A model generated the notes under the pieces. That model saw nothing but the letters and a program-made list of their open reading frames with translations. It had not been told where the DNA came from and did not search any database. Below, piece by piece: positions 43,824-52,275 of a DNA stretch of 64,000 nt (its first letter is position 1; each line of letters starts with the position of its first letter). The position numbers were made by a program, and so were the translations under genes. The DNA comes from an uncultured Eubacteriales bacterium. GTDB lineage: Bacteria > Bacillota > Clostridia > Christensenellales > Christensenellaceae. Location: positions 1-64,000 of the forward strand of contig CAOKKG010000004.1 in NCBI GenBank assembly GCA_948468985.1. Direction: 5' to 3'.

Positions 43824-43836
43824 TTCATGTGAAACA
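43821..43836. other. parS-like ParB binding site
   Basis: TGTTTCATGTGAAACA differs from the consensus TGTTTCACGTGAAACA at a single central base. It lies immediately after the noc stop and within about 10 kb of the origin, where parS sites cluster. Binding by Spo0J is inferred; Noc sites have a different consensus. Confidence 0.75.
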
Positions 43837-43837
43837 T

Positions 43838-44671
43838 TTACTTTTCAATACGGATCACAACCTCAAAATAGCCATCCTTCTGCTCATAGCAAAGGTCCGT
43901 ATTTACACCAAGTGCATGTATCTTAGCAAGGCTTTTCTTCAGCGTGTTGATATACACGGCATCACTGCACTTGATTCGAAACGCTCCCCTCTGCGGTTTC
44001 GGTTCCTCCCCGTACAATTTTTTCAACTCCTTTTCAACCAAATCTTCCGTTGCCTTCACAGATAACCCCTCCCCAGCGATTTTATCTACAAGCTCCAACT
44101 GCGCCTTTTCGTTATGCAGGCGGAGCAGTGCCCGCGCATGTCTCTCCGACAAGCCGGTCGTCAAAATCTTATCTTTCACATTCCGAGTCAACTTCAATAT
44201 CCGCAATTTGTTTGCGATCGTGGATTGATTCTTGCTAAGCTTTTTTGCCAATTCCTCCTGCGTGAAGCCATGCTCGCGTAGCAGGCTCTGATAGCCCTCC
44301 GCCTCTTCAAAGAAATGCAGATTCTCCCGCTGCAAATTTTCGATCATAGCGATCGAGGCAAGTTCCTGGTCGCTAAGCGTCGAGGTGATGAGCGCCTTTA
44401 CATAGGAAAGTCCCGCCAGCTTGCAGGCGCGCAGCCGCCGTTCTCCGGCGATCAATTCATACTTTCCGTCTCCGCAGCGCCGCACATTGATCGGCTGCAA
44501 CAGCCCAATTTGACGGATCGAGTCCGCAAGCTCCTGAATGCTCTTCTGTGAAAAGTATTTCCGCGGCTGATATGGATTCGGATACACCGCAGACACCGGA
44601 ATAAATTCAAAACCCGGCTTTTCTTCATTGTTTCCCCGTTTGCCGGATTGGCCAGGAAATCGCAACATCAT
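43838..44671 (-). CDS. noc: Nucleoid occlusion protein Noc (ParB paralogue)
   Basis: Noc is a ParB-like CTPase that binds DNA and the membrane and keeps the division ring off the nucleoid. The 277-residue protein begins MMLRFPGQSGKRG, followed by YPNPYQPRKYFSQ, IAGERRLRACKLAGL, ENLQRENLHFFEEAEGY and a helix-turn-helix (TQEELAKKLSKNQSTIANKLRIL). The position between rsmG and soj matches noc in Bacillus. It is less GC-rich than its neighbours and, unlike in Bacillus, is separated from soj by 1.3 kb and from rsmG by a terminator. It could also be called a second ParB. Confidence 0.85.
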   Translation of the reverse strand: MMLRFPGQSGKRGNNEEKPGFEFIPVSAVYPNPYQPRKYFSQKSIQELADSIRQIGLLQPINVRRCGDGKYELIAGERRLRACKLAGLSYVKALITSTLSDQELASIAMIENLQRENLHFFEEAEGYQSLLREHGFTQEELAKKLSKNQSTIANKLRILKLTRNVKDKILTTGLSERHARALLRLHNEKAQLELVDKIAGEGLSVKATEDLVEKELKKLYGEEPKPQRGAFRIKCSDAVYINTLKKSLAKIHALGVNTDLCYEQKDGYFEVVIRIEK

Positions 44672-44815
44672 AAAACTTCCTTCTCCCTTTTCTTTTATTC
44701 AAATCTCTATGCTAAACCCGTGCGGGTCAGTTTCTGATCAGGGTGAGATTGTCCTCATTTTCGGCAGGCAAATTCACCGTTTTTGCTTTGAAATAAGGTT
44801 TTTTTCTATATATCC

Positions 44816-44844
44816 ATTTTGCGTAAAAACCGTCGAATTGTCAA
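44816..44844 (-). promoter_or_regulatory. Putative noc promoter
   Basis: TTGACA (44844-44839) and CAAAAT (44821-44816) are 17 bases apart on the minus strand. The -35 is perfect and the -10 weak. The remaining gap 44672-44950 holds nothing else I can identify. Confidence 0.55.
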
Positions 44845-44950
44845 CGGACTAAAAATAGGATATTTTGTCGAATTTTCACAAATGGCCAAAAAGCACTTGA
44901 AATTTCCTTCATTCACTGCCTGCGCTGCCTTTCTTTCCCGGTGCAGGTAC

Positions 44951-44982
44951 AAAAAAAGCTGGGGAACTTCTTCCTCCGGCTT
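44951..44982 (-). terminator. Terminator of the rsmG operon
   Basis: On the minus strand GCCGGAGGAA and TTCCCCAGC form an imperfect stem followed by seven T residues. Confidence 0.8.
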
Positions 44983-45008
44983 TTGTCCCGTTTGACAGGG
45001 CTGCCCCC

Positions 45009-45701
45009 TTAGAGGGGTGCTTTTTTGATTTTCGCATATTTTCTGGGAAATGCGGGTGGCGTCTCACCTACGCGGCGATAGACTGCGATCTTATGCGCCG
45101 TAGAAGCCGGCCCCGCGGCGACGACCGCCTCCAGTTCCATGCCCAGACGCTTTGCTGCAGAAGCGGCTTCCGCCACTTCTTCCTCCGCGCTGGCGCCTTT
45201 ATAGGCCAAAAAGCGGCCGCCCATGCGCACATACGGCGCGCACAGCTCCAAAAGTATATTGAGCCGCGCCACCGCCCGCGCCACCGCAATATCAAATACC
45301 TGGAAAAAATCCTCTCCCCGCGCCAATTCCTCGCTCCGCCCACAGACGACCTGTACCGGAATGCCGAGTGCGGTGCAGGTCTCGCGGATAAACTCCGTCT
45401 TTTTTTCCGAGGAATCCAGCAATGTCACCTTCGCCTCCGGCAGGAAGATCGCGAGCGGCACGCCGGGAAAGCCCGCGCCCGTGCCAATGTCGATGATGTG
45501 GGCGTCCGCGGGGATATACCCCTTACGCGCCGCGTCGATGGAATCCACAAAGTGGCTTTCCGCCATCTCCGCCGGGCCGAGGATGCGCGTCAAGTTGAAA
45601 TGTGCGTTCGCCTCTGCCACCTTTTGTCCATATTGCGCCATTTTTGCGGCAGGGTCCTCTGCAATACCCAGTCGCAGCAAATTCTCATATAATTCCTGCA
45701 T
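45009..45701 (-). CDS. rsmG: 16S rRNA (guanine-527-N7)-methyltransferase
   Basis: RsmG methylates G527 of 16S rRNA using S-adenosylmethionine. The 230 residues contain the SAM site IIDIGTGAGFPGVPLAI, VTLLDSSEKKTEFI and the conserved FLAYKGASAEEE. It follows mnmG by 11 bases, as in most Bacillota; AGGTGAAGT precedes the ATG. Confidence 0.95.
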   Translation of the reverse strand: MQELYENLLRLGIAEDPAAKMAQYGQKVAEANAHFNLTRILGPAEMAESHFVDSIDAARKGYIPADAHIIDIGTGAGFPGVPLAIFLPEAKVTLLDSSEKKTEFIRETCTALGIPVQVVCGRSEELARGEDFFQVFDIAVARAVARLNILLELCAPYVRMGGRFLAYKGASAEEEVAEAASAAKRLGMELEAVVAAGPASTAHKIAVYRRVGETPPAFPRKYAKIKKAPL

Positions 45702-45712
45702 ACTTCACCTGC

Positions 45713-47563
45713 TTATGTTCGGTCGAAATAGACGAGCAACACGGAAATATCCGCCGGGGACACGCCCGAGATGCGCGCGGCCTGCCCGATGTTTTCTGGT
45801 TGTGCCGCCTGGAGCTTCTGCCGCGCCTCGATGCGCAGCCCCTGGATCGAGAGATAGTCCGTATTCCGCGGGAGCTTGCGGTTTTCCAGCGCGCGGAACT
45901 GCTCTACCTGCCGCATCTGTTTATCGATATAGCCCGCGTATTTGACCTCGGTCTCTAGGGCTTCCAGCACTTCGCTGTCCGGGATCGGTTCCCCCACCGT
46001 GAGCAACAGCCGCCCCGCCGAAATACCCGGACGCTTTAGGATGTCTGCGAGCTTCTGCGGGCCGTTCGGTTCCGCATGCAGCAACCTGCGCGTCACCGCC
46101 GCCTTGGCCGGCGTCTCCTCTAGCATCCTGCGCAGGCGCGCCACTGTCTCCGCCTTATACATGAAGCGGTCATAGCGCGCATCGCTTACCAGGCCGACCT
46201 CGCGCCCGATTTGACACAGACGGGCATCGGCATTATCCTGCCGCAAAAGCAACCGGTATTCCGCGCGGGAAGTCATCATACGGTAGGGCTCGCGCGTCCC
46301 CTTGGTTACAAGGTCGTCCACCAGCACGCCGGCATAGGCCTGGTCGCGCCCGAGGATCATTGGGCTCTCCCCTTGCAGATAGCGTACTGCGTTGATACCG
46401 GCGATGATGCCCTGCGCACCCGCCTCCTCATAGCCGGAGGAGCCGTTGATCTGCCCAGCAAAGAACAACCCCGCGACCTCGCGAGATTCCAGGCTCAGCT
46501 TCAACTGCTGCGAGTCGATGCAGTCATATTCGATGGCATAGGCCGTGCGCGTGAACCGCACCTGCTCCAACCCCGGGATCGTCCGGTAAAAGGCAATCTG
46601 CACCTCCTCCGGAAGGCTCGAAGACATGCCCTGCACATACATTTCCGTCGTGGACAGCCCTTCCGGTTCGATAAACAGCTGATGCCGCTCGCGGTCCGGG
46701 AACTTCACAACCTTGTCCTCGATGGACGGGCAATATCTGGGCCCCGTACCCTTGATCTGCCCACTGAACAGCGGGCTGCGGTGGATGTTCTGCCGGATGA
46801 TGTCGTGTGTCCGTTCGTTCGTATAGGTAAGATAACAAGGCACCTGCTCACGCTCGATTTTTCCGCTCATAAAGGAAAAGGGTACGATCTTTTCGTCCCC
46901 ATACTGCGGGATCATCTTGGAAAAATCCAGGCTGCGGGCGTCCACGCGCGCAGGCGTACCCGTCTTGAACCGCTGCAAAGAAAACCCCAGGTCATGAAGT
47001 GCCGCGCTCAAGTGATTCGCCCCAGCAAGGCCCGCCGGGCCGCTCTCCTGCGAAAATTCGCCGATAATCACGCGGCTCTTCAGATACACGCCCGTTGCCA
47101 GCACGACTGCACCGCAGCGCAGTTTCGCCCCGCACGCCGTGTATACCGCCGAGACCTTCCCGTGCTCGATGCACAGGTCCGTGATCTCGCCCATGCGAAT
47201 TTCCAAATTTTGGGTATGTTCTAGCGTCTGTTTCATGAACTGCTGATACTGCCGCTTATCGGCCTGTGCCCGCAGTGAATGCACCGCCGGCCCCTTGCCC
47301 GTGTTGAGCATCTTGCTCTGGATAAAGGTCGCGTCGATGGACAGGCCCATCTGCCCGCCCAGCGCGTCAATCTCCCGCACGAGGTGTCCTTTGGCCGTCC
47401 CTCCAATCGAGGGATTACAGGGCATGAGCCCGATGCTTTCCAGATTGAGCGTCATGAGCAGCGTGTGCTTCCCCATGCGCGCGCCCGCCAGCGCCGCCTC
47501 GATACCTGCGTGCCCGCCGCCCACGACGATCAGATCGTAATATCCGCCATCATAATATTGCAT
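45713..47563 (-). CDS. mnmG: tRNA uridine-5-carboxymethylaminomethyl synthesis enzyme MnmG (GidA)
   Basis: MnmG with MnmE modifies U34 of several tRNAs using FAD and folate. The 616-residue length is typical. The FAD-binding [14 protein letters not shown] is at the N-terminus, conserved CNPSIGG and [11 protein letters not shown] segments follow, and the C-terminal GidA-associated domain is intact. It lies 24 bases downstream of mnmE. Confidence 0.97.
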   Translation of the reverse strand: MQYYDGGYYDLIVVGGGHAGIEAALAGARMGKHTLLMTLNLESIGLMPCNPSIGGTAKGHLVREIDALGGQMGLSIDATFIQSKMLNTGKGPAVHSLRAQADKRQYQQFMKQTLEHTQNLEIRMGEITDLCIEHGKVSAVYTACGAKLRCGAVVLATGVYLKSRVIIGEFSQESGPAGLAGANHLSAALHDLGFSLQRFKTGTPARVDARSLDFSKMIPQYGDEKIVPFSFMSGKIEREQVPCYLTYTNERTHDIIRQNIHRSPLFSGQIKGTGPRYCPSIEDKVVKFPDRERHQLFIEPEGLSTTEMYVQGMSSSLPEEVQIAFYRTIPGLEQVRFTRTAYAIEYDCIDSQQLKLSLESREVAGLFFAGQINGSSGYEEAGAQGIIAGINAVRYLQGESPMILGRDQAYAGVLVDDLVTKGTREPYRMMTSRAEYRLLLRQDNADARLCQIGREVGLVSDARYDRFMYKAETVARLRRMLEETPAKAAVTRRLLHAEPNGPQKLADILKRPGISAGRLLLTVGEPIPDSEVLEALETEVKYAGYIDKQMRQVEQFRALENRKLPRNTDYLSIQGLRIEARQKLQAAQPENIGQAARISGVSPADISVLLVYFDRT

Positions 47564-47587
47564 AGTCGTTCTCCCAAAAATCTGCCC

Positions 47588-48964
47588 TTATTTGCCGAGA
47601 CAGAATTTTTCAAAAATGCGGTCGATGATCTGCTCCGACAGCGTCTGCCCCGTGATCTCGCCCAGATAGCGCCAGGCGTCGTGGAGGTCAATGGAGGCGC
47701 AGTCCAAATCGATTCCCGCCTCCAACGCCGCGATCCCGTCCGAAAGCGCATGTTCCGCCTGCATGAGGGCATAGGCGTGGCGGCTGTTCGTGATCACGAC
47801 GCCTTCGGTGAGTGTCGCATCCCCGACCGCCGCGCGGTAGACCTCTTCCAACAGAGCATCGACGCCCTGTCCCTGCCGGGCGGCGATCTCCACACAGGGC
47901 GCGGGAAATTCCGCCGTCACCGCCTCGCGCGTCAAAACGCGCGGCAGATCGGTCTTGTTAAGCGCCAGCACGATCGCGGCGCCCTGCGCCTTGGTGTAGG
48001 CATAGGCTTCCCGATCCTCCGCGCACAGTGGCGCGGACGCGTCCAGCACGAGCACGACCACGGACGCGTCGTCAATCGCCCGACGGCTCTTTTGTACGCC
48101 GATTTTTTCGATTTCATCCCCTGTTTCGCGCATGCCCGCCGTGTCCAAAAATTGCACGGGCAATGAATGAAGCAGGTAGTGTTCGGCGATGACATCCCGC
48201 GTCGTGCCGGGAATATTGCTCACGATTGCCCGATCCTCGCCGAAGATCGCGTTCAATAGAGAGGATTTGCCTACATTTGGCCGCCCGGCCAGGGCCACGC
48301 GGATGCCCTCGCGAAGCAGCTTTCCTTGGCGGAAGCTCCGTTCCAGCGCGCCAATCTGCGTCAAGAGGGCGCGCAGTTTGGGCAGCGCCTGCCCCGCGAT
48401 CTCCAGCTCCAGGTTCTCCTCGGGGTATTCGATCCCCGCCTCCATTTCGGCCAGCACATCCGTAAGCGCCGCTTGCATAGCCAAAATCTCCCGCGCAAGG
48501 TCGCCGCGCATCTGCCGTGCGGCCATCTCCGCCCCGCGTTCGGACAGTGCAGAAATCTGATCCGCCACCGCCTCGGCCGCAGAAATGTCCATTTTGCCGT
48601 TCAAAAACGCGCGTTTGGTGAATTCCCCCGGTTCCGCCGGACGCGCCCCGGCGCGCAGCAGCGCTTCCAGCACCATTTTTGCGGCTTGCATGCCGCCGTG
48701 ACAGTGGAATTCCACCACATCCTCGCCCGTGTAGGAATACGGCGCGCGAAAATACGCGCAGAGCGCGCAGTCCAGCAGGCGGTCTCCCTCGCGGATCTCG
48801 CCCAGATATAGATACCGCGGCTTCCAAGCCGCGCGTTTGGCATAGGGGAAAAACAGTGTTTTCGCAATGTCGCGCGCTCGGGGGCCGCTCAGGCGGAGAA
48901 TGGCGATGCCTCCCTCACCGATCGCGGTCGCCTGCGCGCAAATGGTGTCCAACGAATTCCTCAT
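47588..48964 (-). CDS. mnmE: tRNA modification GTPase MnmE
   Basis: The 458-residue protein starts MRNSLDTICAQATAIGEGGIAILRLSG. It has the folate-binding N-domain, a helical region and an inserted G domain (GRPNVGKSSLLNAI, DTAGMRETGD, LNKTDL). The C-terminal cysteine is in FCLGK. A slightly longer upstream start is possible but overlaps a terminator stem. It functions with MnmG encoded next. Confidence 0.96.
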   Translation of the reverse strand: MRNSLDTICAQATAIGEGGIAILRLSGPRARDIAKTLFFPYAKRAAWKPRYLYLGEIREGDRLLDCALCAYFRAPYSYTGEDVVEFHCHGGMQAAKMVLEALLRAGARPAEPGEFTKRAFLNGKMDISAAEAVADQISALSERGAEMAARQMRGDLAREILAMQAALTDVLAEMEAGIEYPEENLELEIAGQALPKLRALLTQIGALERSFRQGKLLREGIRVALAGRPNVGKSSLLNAIFGEDRAIVSNIPGTTRDVIAEHYLLHSLPVQFLDTAGMRETGDEIEKIGVQKSRRAIDDASVVVLVLDASAPLCAEDREAYAYTKAQGAAIVLALNKTDLPRVLTREAVTAEFPAPCVEIAARQGQGVDALLEEVYRAAVGDATLTEGVVITNSRHAYALMQAEHALSDGIAALEAGIDLDCASIDLHDAWRYLGEITGQTLSEQIIDRIFEKFCLGK

Positions 48965-48975
48965 TTTCCAATTCC

Positions 48976-49003
48976 AAAAAAGGGCGTGAACCACGCCCTT
49001 TTT
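48976..49003 (-). terminator. Terminator between jag and mnmE
   Basis: The AAAAAGGGCGTG/CACGCCCTTTTT perfect stem has a 3-base loop. It may reduce read-through from the rpmH-jag genes into mnmE; no separate mnmE promoter was identified. Confidence 0.85.
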
Positions 49004-49020
49004 ACATTCCTTTTCCAGAT

Positions 49021-49665
49021 TTACTTTGTCGGAGCGTTTGCCCGTTTCTTTTTGATAACGACTCGGCGATACGGTTCCTCGCCCTCAGACACCGTGCACA
49101 CCGAAGGATGATCGTGCAGCGTCGCATGCAGAATCCGCCGCTCATAGGGGTTCATTGGCTCCAGCACCACACGCCGTCCTGTCTTGGCGACCTTGGCTGC
49201 GATCCGGTTAGCGAGGTTCACAAGCGTCTCTTCCCTCTTTTCACGATAATTTTCCGTGTCCAGGAAGATGCGCCGGTACTGTTCCGCATCCTTATTGACG
49301 ACCAAGCTGGTCAGATACTGCAGGCTGTCCAGCGTTTCCCCGCGCCGCCCGATGAGCACGCCCGTCGAATCGCCATCCACTTGGATGCGGATCATCTCTT
49401 CGCTCTCCTCCGCGTGTGCCACGGCCGAAACGCCCATGCGCCGGAAAAGGCCATCCAAAAATTGTTCCGCATGGTCCGCTGCCCGGAATTTCCGCGTCAG
49501 CCTCACCGTCGCTGAACGGCCGATTCCGAGAAATCCCTTGCCCTCCTGCAAAATTTCCACATCCACCTGGTCAATGCCCAGACCCATCTTGGCAAGGCCG
49601 TGAAAGATCGCCTCTTCGACCGTCTTGCCCTTCGATTCCATGACCCTTTCGTCCGTTGCGCTCAT
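49021..49665 (-). CDS. jag: Jag/KhpB RNA-binding protein
   Basis: The 214-residue protein has the Jag N-terminal domain (SKGKTVEEAIFHGLAKMG...GKGFLGIG), a KH domain (GVLIGRRGETLDSLQYL) and an R3H domain (LEPMNPYERRILHATLHDH). It binds RNA and is encoded next to YidC in many Bacillota, where it affects cell shape or membrane protein insertion. AAGGAAGAGG precedes the start. Confidence 0.94.
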   Translation of the reverse strand: MSATDERVMESKGKTVEEAIFHGLAKMGLGIDQVDVEILQEGKGFLGIGRSATVRLTRKFRAADHAEQFLDGLFRRMGVSAVAHAEESEEMIRIQVDGDSTGVLIGRRGETLDSLQYLTSLVVNKDAEQYRRIFLDTENYREKREETLVNLANRIAAKVAKTGRRVVLEPMNPYERRILHATLHDHPSVCTVSEGEEPYRRVVIKKKRANAPTK

Positions 49666-49714
49666 CTCGCCTCTTCCTTTCTTCGCGCCGCTACGCGATC
49701 CGTTGCGTTGCCCC

Positions 49715-50644
49715 TTAAGCCTTTGCCGTGCGCTTTTCTTCCTTTTTGCGATAGATCAGATTAAAGAAGAAGTCCACCGCCATGCTGTATACGCTCGTAA
49801 ATGTCCAGTAGATTGCAAACATCGTGTTGCTGCTGAGACAGATCATGAAGGAGACCACCGGATAAATGTACTTCATCATGCCCATCTGCTTCTCCATCGC
49901 CGGGTTCGGGTTGAGCTTTGCCGACACCCATTGTTGGAAGAACATCGCCCCACCGGAAAGAAGTGGCAGGATGAACCAACCGTTGTTGACGCCCGTGAGA
50001 CCGTTCGCGGCAATGATGCCCGAGCAGAGCGCATTATACGCCGCCTCGTTGACACTCAGGATTCCCTCGTTAAAGAGGATGAGCCCTTTGCTCTGCAGGA
50101 TCCCCATCGTCTGCGGCGTAATCGTATTCGTGTTGGTCTGCAGGAAAGTCAAAAACTCGCTTGCCGAAGGCAGCACACCCGCCATGCCGGAATCCGGCTG
50201 CCAGAGGTTATGCACCCACAGCCATTTGGTAAGCTGCACCCCTTCCGCGCCGTGCTCCGCCGCCCGCAGCACAAGCGACATCGTCTCCTTCGCCGCAATT
50301 GAGCGCAACGCCCCGTAGAACGCAAGCAAAAAGACCAACTGCAACAGCATCGGCAGGCAGCCCGCCATCGGGCTGATGCCCCGTTCCTTATAGAGCTTGT
50401 TGATGCGAAGGTTGCACTGCTCTGGATTGTTTGCGTAGCGCTTGCGCAGGCTCTCTACCTCGGGGTTGATGCTGGCCATCTTCCTGCTGTTGGCGCGCTG
50501 CTTGACATCCACCGGTAAAAGCACCAGGCGGACGAACAGCGCGACCACAATCATAGTCAGCGAGTACTCCCGCAGAAATTGATATATCCATTCGATTGCC
50601 AAGATAAAGAAATCGGCAATGAAGTTATCGTTCAAAAAACTCAT
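49715..50644 (-). CDS. yidC: Membrane protein insertase YidC
   Basis: The 309-residue Gram-positive type YidC has a first helix near 15-35, the positively charged groove region (RLVLLPVDVKQRANSRKM with a conserved arginine), a cytoplasmic helical hairpin, and several C-terminal helices (WFILPLLSGGAMFFQQWV, YPVVSFMICLSSNTMFAIYW). The expected lipobox of SpoIIIJ is not visible at the N-terminus. It inserts small membrane proteins and follows yidD by about 20 bases. Confidence 0.95.
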   Translation of the reverse strand: MSFLNDNFIADFFILAIEWIYQFLREYSLTMIVVALFVRLVLLPVDVKQRANSRKMASINPEVESLRKRYANNPEQCNLRINKLYKERGISPMAGCLPMLLQLVFLLAFYGALRSIAAKETMSLVLRAAEHGAEGVQLTKWLWVHNLWQPDSGMAGVLPSASEFLTFLQTNTNTITPQTMGILQSKGLILFNEGILSVNEAAYNALCSGIIAANGLTGVNNGWFILPLLSGGAMFFQQWVSAKLNPNPAMEKQMGMMKYIYPVVSFMICLSSNTMFAIYWTFTSVYSMAVDFFFNLIYRKKEEKRTAKA

Positions 50645-50664
50645 AGTCCCTCCAATGGCTCCGC

Positions 50665-50874
50665 TCAGGGAACCGGGTCATACCCGCCTTTGCAAAAGGG
50701 GTGACAGCGCAGGATGCGCCGAAACGCCAGCCAGCCGCCCTTCAGGGCGCCGTATTTTGCGACCGCCTCATAGGCGTATTGCGAACAGGTCGGCGTAAAG
50801 CGGCAGGTCGCTGGAAAATAGGGGGAAATCCCCCGCTGGTAGGCACGAATCAGCCACAGCAAAACGCGCTTCAA
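50665..50874 (-). CDS. yidD: Membrane protein insertion efficiency factor YidD
   Basis: The 69-residue protein reads [15 protein letters not shown], then [20 protein letters not shown] and a C-terminal [15 protein letters not shown], the hallmark three-cysteine pattern. The start is a TTG that overlaps the rnpA stop (TTGA), so translation is coupled. Longer in-frame upstream sequence belongs to rnpA in another frame. Confidence 0.93.
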   Translation of the reverse strand: MKRVLLWLIRAYQRGISPYFPATCRFTPTCSQYAYEAVAKYGALKGGWLAFRRILRCHPFCKGGYDPVP

Positions 50875-51254
50875 TGTGCCGCGCCGTCCTTTTGCGACCG
50901 TTCGGTGAGCAGCCCCGCTTTTTTCAAAAGATAGCGCATGTCCCGCGACAGCTCCGCATAGGAGGCGTCGCCAAGAGTTTCGCGCGCCACAAAGACCAAG
51001 CTGGCATGCGATGTATCCGGATGCGTTTTCAAGATCTCGCGCATGCATTCCTTCATGCGGCGCCGCACCTTGTTGCGCACAACCGCACCTCCCACTTTCT
51101 TGCTTACCGAAAAGCCGCTGCGCAATCCGCCGTATTTGTTTTTGAAATACACGAGCACCATGCGCCTTGTGGCGCAGGACTTGCCCCGGTGATATACAAA
51201 GGTAAATTCCTTATTCTTCTTCAGCGTCACGAGCTTGTTTTTCTTCTTTTCCAC
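50871..51254 (-). CDS. rnpA: Ribonuclease P protein component
   Basis: RnpA is the protein subunit of RNase P, which removes tRNA 5' leaders. The 127 residues start with GTG ([17 protein letters not shown]) and contain the family motif [16 protein letters not shown]. Basic composition and position between rpmH and yidD are classic. Confidence 0.95.
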   Translation of the reverse strand: MEKKKNKLVTLKKNKEFTFVYHRGKSCATRRMVLVYFKNKYGGLRSGFSVSKKVGGAVVRNKVRRRMKECMREILKTHPDTSHASLVFVARETLGDASYAELSRDMRYLLKKAGLLTERSQKDGAAH

Positions 51255-51290
51255 AACGCCCGCTCCTATTCCGCCCTATTTTTCATGCTA

Positions 51291-51328
51291 AAATTATAGG
51301 GCTGTACCATTGTTGCCGATACAGCCCT
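51291..51328 (-). terminator. Hairpin between rpmH and rnpA
   Basis: The AGGGCTGTA/TACAGCCCT perfect stem is followed by an AT-rich tail on the minus strand. It probably attenuates transcription so that L34 is made in excess over RnpA. Confidence 0.7.
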
Positions 51329-51336
51329 GCACGCTA

Positions 51337-51471
51337 CTAAGCTGTGAGTTTTTTTCTGCCCTTATTGCGGCGGCGCTTCAAGACCTTGCGGCCGTTCAGC
51401 GTAGCCATCCGCTTACGAAAACCATGCACCTTGCTACGGTGCCGCTTTTTGGGTTGGAAAGTTCTCTTCAT
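51337..51471 (-). CDS. rpmH: 50S ribosomal protein L34
   Basis: The 44-residue, very basic protein reads [20 protein letters not shown] at its start, the L34 signature, and ends NKGRKKLTA. It is the first gene of the leftward set from the origin; GAGG lies upstream of the ATG. Confidence 0.98.
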   Translation of the reverse strand: MKRTFQPKKRHRSKVHGFRKRMATLNGRKVLKRRRNKGRKKLTA

Positions 51472-51554
51472 GATCCATTACCTCGCAAATCTATAATTCG
51501 TTGTTTCTTCTCCAAAGTGCGTGAGCCACTTTTTTTCGATAAAAAGACGATTCT

Positions 51555-51583
51555 ATTGTATAGAAAAACCACATGGCTGTCAA
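51555..51583 (-). promoter_or_regulatory. rpmH promoter P1
   Basis: TTGACA (51583-51578) and TACAAT (51560-51555) are 17 bases apart on the minus strand. Confidence 0.8.
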
Positions 51584-51616
51584 CAAAAAATCGCCCATTT
51601 GTAGAATCACCAATAT

Positions 51617-51644
51617 ATTATACTTGCTTTTTGCAAATTTTCAA
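51617..51644 (-). promoter_or_regulatory. rpmH promoter P2
   Basis: TTGAAA (51644-51639) and a perfect TATAAT (51622-51617) are 16 bases apart, upstream of P1. Confidence 0.7.
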
Positions 51645-51715
51645 TGCCCTTGTCCCCAGCACCAGAAAAACTTTGCCGCGCTCGCCGTCGCGAATTTTGT
51701 GGAAAAAGGACAAGT

Positions 51716-51761
51716 AGTTATCCACAATTGTGGATAACTTTGAGTGCAAATGTGGATATTT
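51716..51761 (+). repeat. 46-bp perfect direct repeat, copy 1
   Basis: This module holds two facing DnaA boxes and one variant box. It is identical to 51991-52036. Confidence 0.95.
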
Positions 51762-51990
51762 CCTCTACCTATGGCCTTTTTTCAGGCGAACGAACCGTGA
51801 TTTATCCACAACCCGTGGATGCACCTTGTGGATTTGTGGATAACCTCCGCCGGACGGCGAGCGTTTTTCCCGCCCAAAAGTAGATCACCGCGCACGCGCC
51901 CCGCCGCCCCAATATCCGTACAAATTCCCCTGTTTTTTTGATAAAATTCGCCTTCCATTTTTCCCGTCCCTCCGTGGATAGTTTTTTACG

Positions 51991-52036
51991 AGTTATCCAC
52001 AATTGTGGATAACTTTGAGTGCAAATGTGGATATTT
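51991..52036 (+). repeat. 46-bp perfect direct repeat, copy 2
   Basis: Identical to 51716-51761, 275 bases downstream. A recent duplication or conversion of a DnaA-box module. Confidence 0.95.
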
Positions 52037-52184
52037 TATCTCCCTGTTCCCAAAAATCCCTCTTTTCCTACACAAAAGTTATCCACAAACTGTGGATAAC
52101 TTTTGCTTACTTGTGGATAACTTGTCCATATCCGGTGCATATCCTTTTTTTTCACAATCTTTTCAAATATTCGATTCTATCGCT

Positions 52185-52212
52185 TTGAGCCCCTTATTGT
52201 TTATGATATAAT
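52185..52212 (+). promoter_or_regulatory. dnaA promoter
   Basis: TTGAGC (52185-52190) and TATAAT (52207-52212) are 16 bases apart, just downstream of the DnaA-box cluster. Confidence 0.75.
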
Positions 52213-52275
52213 AAATATCCCCCCCCTCTGTCTATGGGTATGCGGGAGCGTTCTTTACTTGTGAGGAGAAATTTT

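Larger units (their letters stand above)
51716..52120. other. oriC, part 1: DnaA-box cluster upstream of dnaA
   Basis: Perfect TTATCCACA boxes on the plus strand start at 51718, 51802, 51993 and 52079. Perfect complements TGTGGATAA start at 51729, 51835, 52004, 52091 and 52112. One-mismatch boxes (TGTGGATAT) lie at 51751 and 52026. Many occur as inverted pairs (TTATCCACA-AT-TGTGGATAA). This is the dnaA-upstream half of a bipartite origin and probably also serves DnaA autoregulation. Confidence 0.95.
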
